Translations under genes and position numbers: made by a program
Shown: positions 6,386 to 6,692 of the stretch, one piece after another
Numbering within the stretch: the stretch's first letter is position 1
Layout of the letters: the number at the start of each line of letters is the position of its first letter
Notes under the pieces: model-generated
The model's input: the letters and a program-made list of their open reading frames with translations, nothing else
Told to the model about the DNA's origin: nothing
The model's database searches: none
Source of the DNA: an uncultured Eubacterium sp.
Lineage (GTDB): Bacteria > Bacillota > Clostridia > Peptostreptococcales > Anaerovoracaceae
Assembly (NCBI GenBank): GCA_947367725.1
Contig: CANBFZ010000102.1
Span: 1-6,692 of the forward strand
Length of the DNA stretch: 6,692 nt
Direction: 5' to 3'

Positions 6386-6422
6386 CCTGATTTACACTGC
6401 AGCTAAAGCTGCATAAATCAGG
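6386..6422. repeat. Long-stem palindrome downstream of padR
   Basis: CCTGATTTA (6386-6394) pairs with TAAATCAGG (6414-6422), and inside it TGCAGC (6398-6403) pairs with GCTGCA (6408-6413). The result is 15 bp in total with a TAAA loop and a 3-nt bulge CAC. No T-run follows on either strand, so it is not a standard terminator. Its tip, GCAGC-loop-GCTGCA, resembles the mini-hairpin in the left repeat array. Confidence 0.6.
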
Positions 6423-6427
6423 CAGGG

Positions 6428-6492
6428 ACTTTTCAAGTGCTTCCTTCATACATAAGAAAGCCGGCTGCGCCGATTCTTCTCCATTGAAAAGT
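6428..6492. repeat. Nested palindrome at the left border of the right-hand array
   Basis: The outer arms ACTTTTCAA (6428-6436) and TTGAAAAGT (6484-6492) enclose an inner hairpin. In it AAGAA (6454-6458) pairs with TTCTT (6474-6478) and CGGC (6462-6465) pairs with GCCG (6469-6472) around TGC. The outer right arm runs into the first GTTCTGC half-site of the adjoining array. Confidence 0.55.
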
Positions 6493-6692
6493 TCTGCATT
6501 TAAAAGCTAAAAAGACAAAAATGCAGAACCGAGTTCTGCAAATCCATGAAAAATACCATGAATTGCAGAACTTTCCGGATTAAATTATGATCACAGAAGC
6601 AAAAAGTTCTGCAAATCAAGATCTAAATAACCAAAATGCAGAACTTTCTCTTACTCCTTACGCGAGATCCATTGAAAAGTTCTGCATTTTGA
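6480..6692. repeat. Right-hand array of 39-bp inverted-repeat modules (cut by window edge)
   Basis: Three full modules GTTCTGC-N25-GCAGAAC lie at 6491-6529, 6533-6571 and 6606-6644, and a fourth starts at 6679 and is cut. The last three starts are 73 bp apart and the first two 42 bp apart. All visible half-sites are exact, and the arms often extend to AAAGTTCTGCA / TGCAGAACTTT. Cores are A-rich and differ between modules. A 22-bp direct repeat at 6480-6501 recurs at 6668-6689 (188 bp apart), each including CCATTGAAAAGTTCTGC, so a further copy probably continues outside the window. No gene is visible on either strand between 6363 and 6692. Confidence 0.85.

Noticed and set aside
6224..6406. 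Plus-strand open frame of 60 codons overlapping the end of padR
   Set aside because: It overlaps padR in another frame and runs through the terminator hairpin.
6480..6692. Insertion sequence or MITE end
   Set aside because: The inverted repeats come as many short modules rather than one terminal pair, and no transposase fragment or target duplication is visible. A non-autonomous palindromic family remains possible.

Overview
The window looks like a Clostridia-type Firmicutes chromosome. The evidence is AT-rich intergenic DNA, Shine-Dalgarno sites such as AGGAGG, AGAGGA and AAGGA at normal spacing, sigma-A-like promoters, and a small CBS protein and PadR regulator of Firmicutes type. I cannot name a genus from sequence alone.

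Layout. The left edge (1-216, minus strand) is the N-terminal part of an ECF-type RNA polymerase sigma factor, cut by the window. Upstream of it lies a pair of 22-bp-spaced direct repeats (290-329). Next comes a non-coding tandem array (404-762; period exactly 126 bp, nearly three copies) and a terminator-like hairpin (788-829). A good promoter (835-863) then starts a four-gene operon on the plus strand: trkA (two-RCK K+ channel gating subunit), two adjacent, clearly different trkH genes (K+-translocating subunits, both 487 codons), and a 138-aa two-CBS-domain protein. After an AT-rich gap, a PadR-family regulator has its own promoter and a palindrome that could be an autoregulatory operator. 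It is followed by a terminator and a gene-free right edge (6363-6692) holding a long-stem hairpin, a nested palindrome and a second inverted-repeat array.

Function. TrkA and TrkH form the Trk potassium uptake system: TrkH conducts K+ across the membrane, and a cytoplasmic TrkA ring gates it in response to nucleotides. The CBS protein, probably an adenine-nucleotide sensor, is placed to be co-expressed. One TrkA with two unlike TrkH subunits suggests alternative or mixed channels.

The most unusual observation is non-coding. The arrays on both sides of the trk-padR block are built from the same 39-bp module: GTTNTGC, a core of exactly 25 bp, then GCANAAC. The left array uses GTTGTGC/GCACAAC and the right uses GTTCTGC/GCAGAAC, so the middle base is swapped symmetrically in both arms. 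In the left array all 12 half-sites alternate in orientation every 31-32 bp, close to three helical turns. I do not recognise this element family. It could be a phased protein-binding array, a structured RNA or ssDNA, or a dispersed palindromic repeat.
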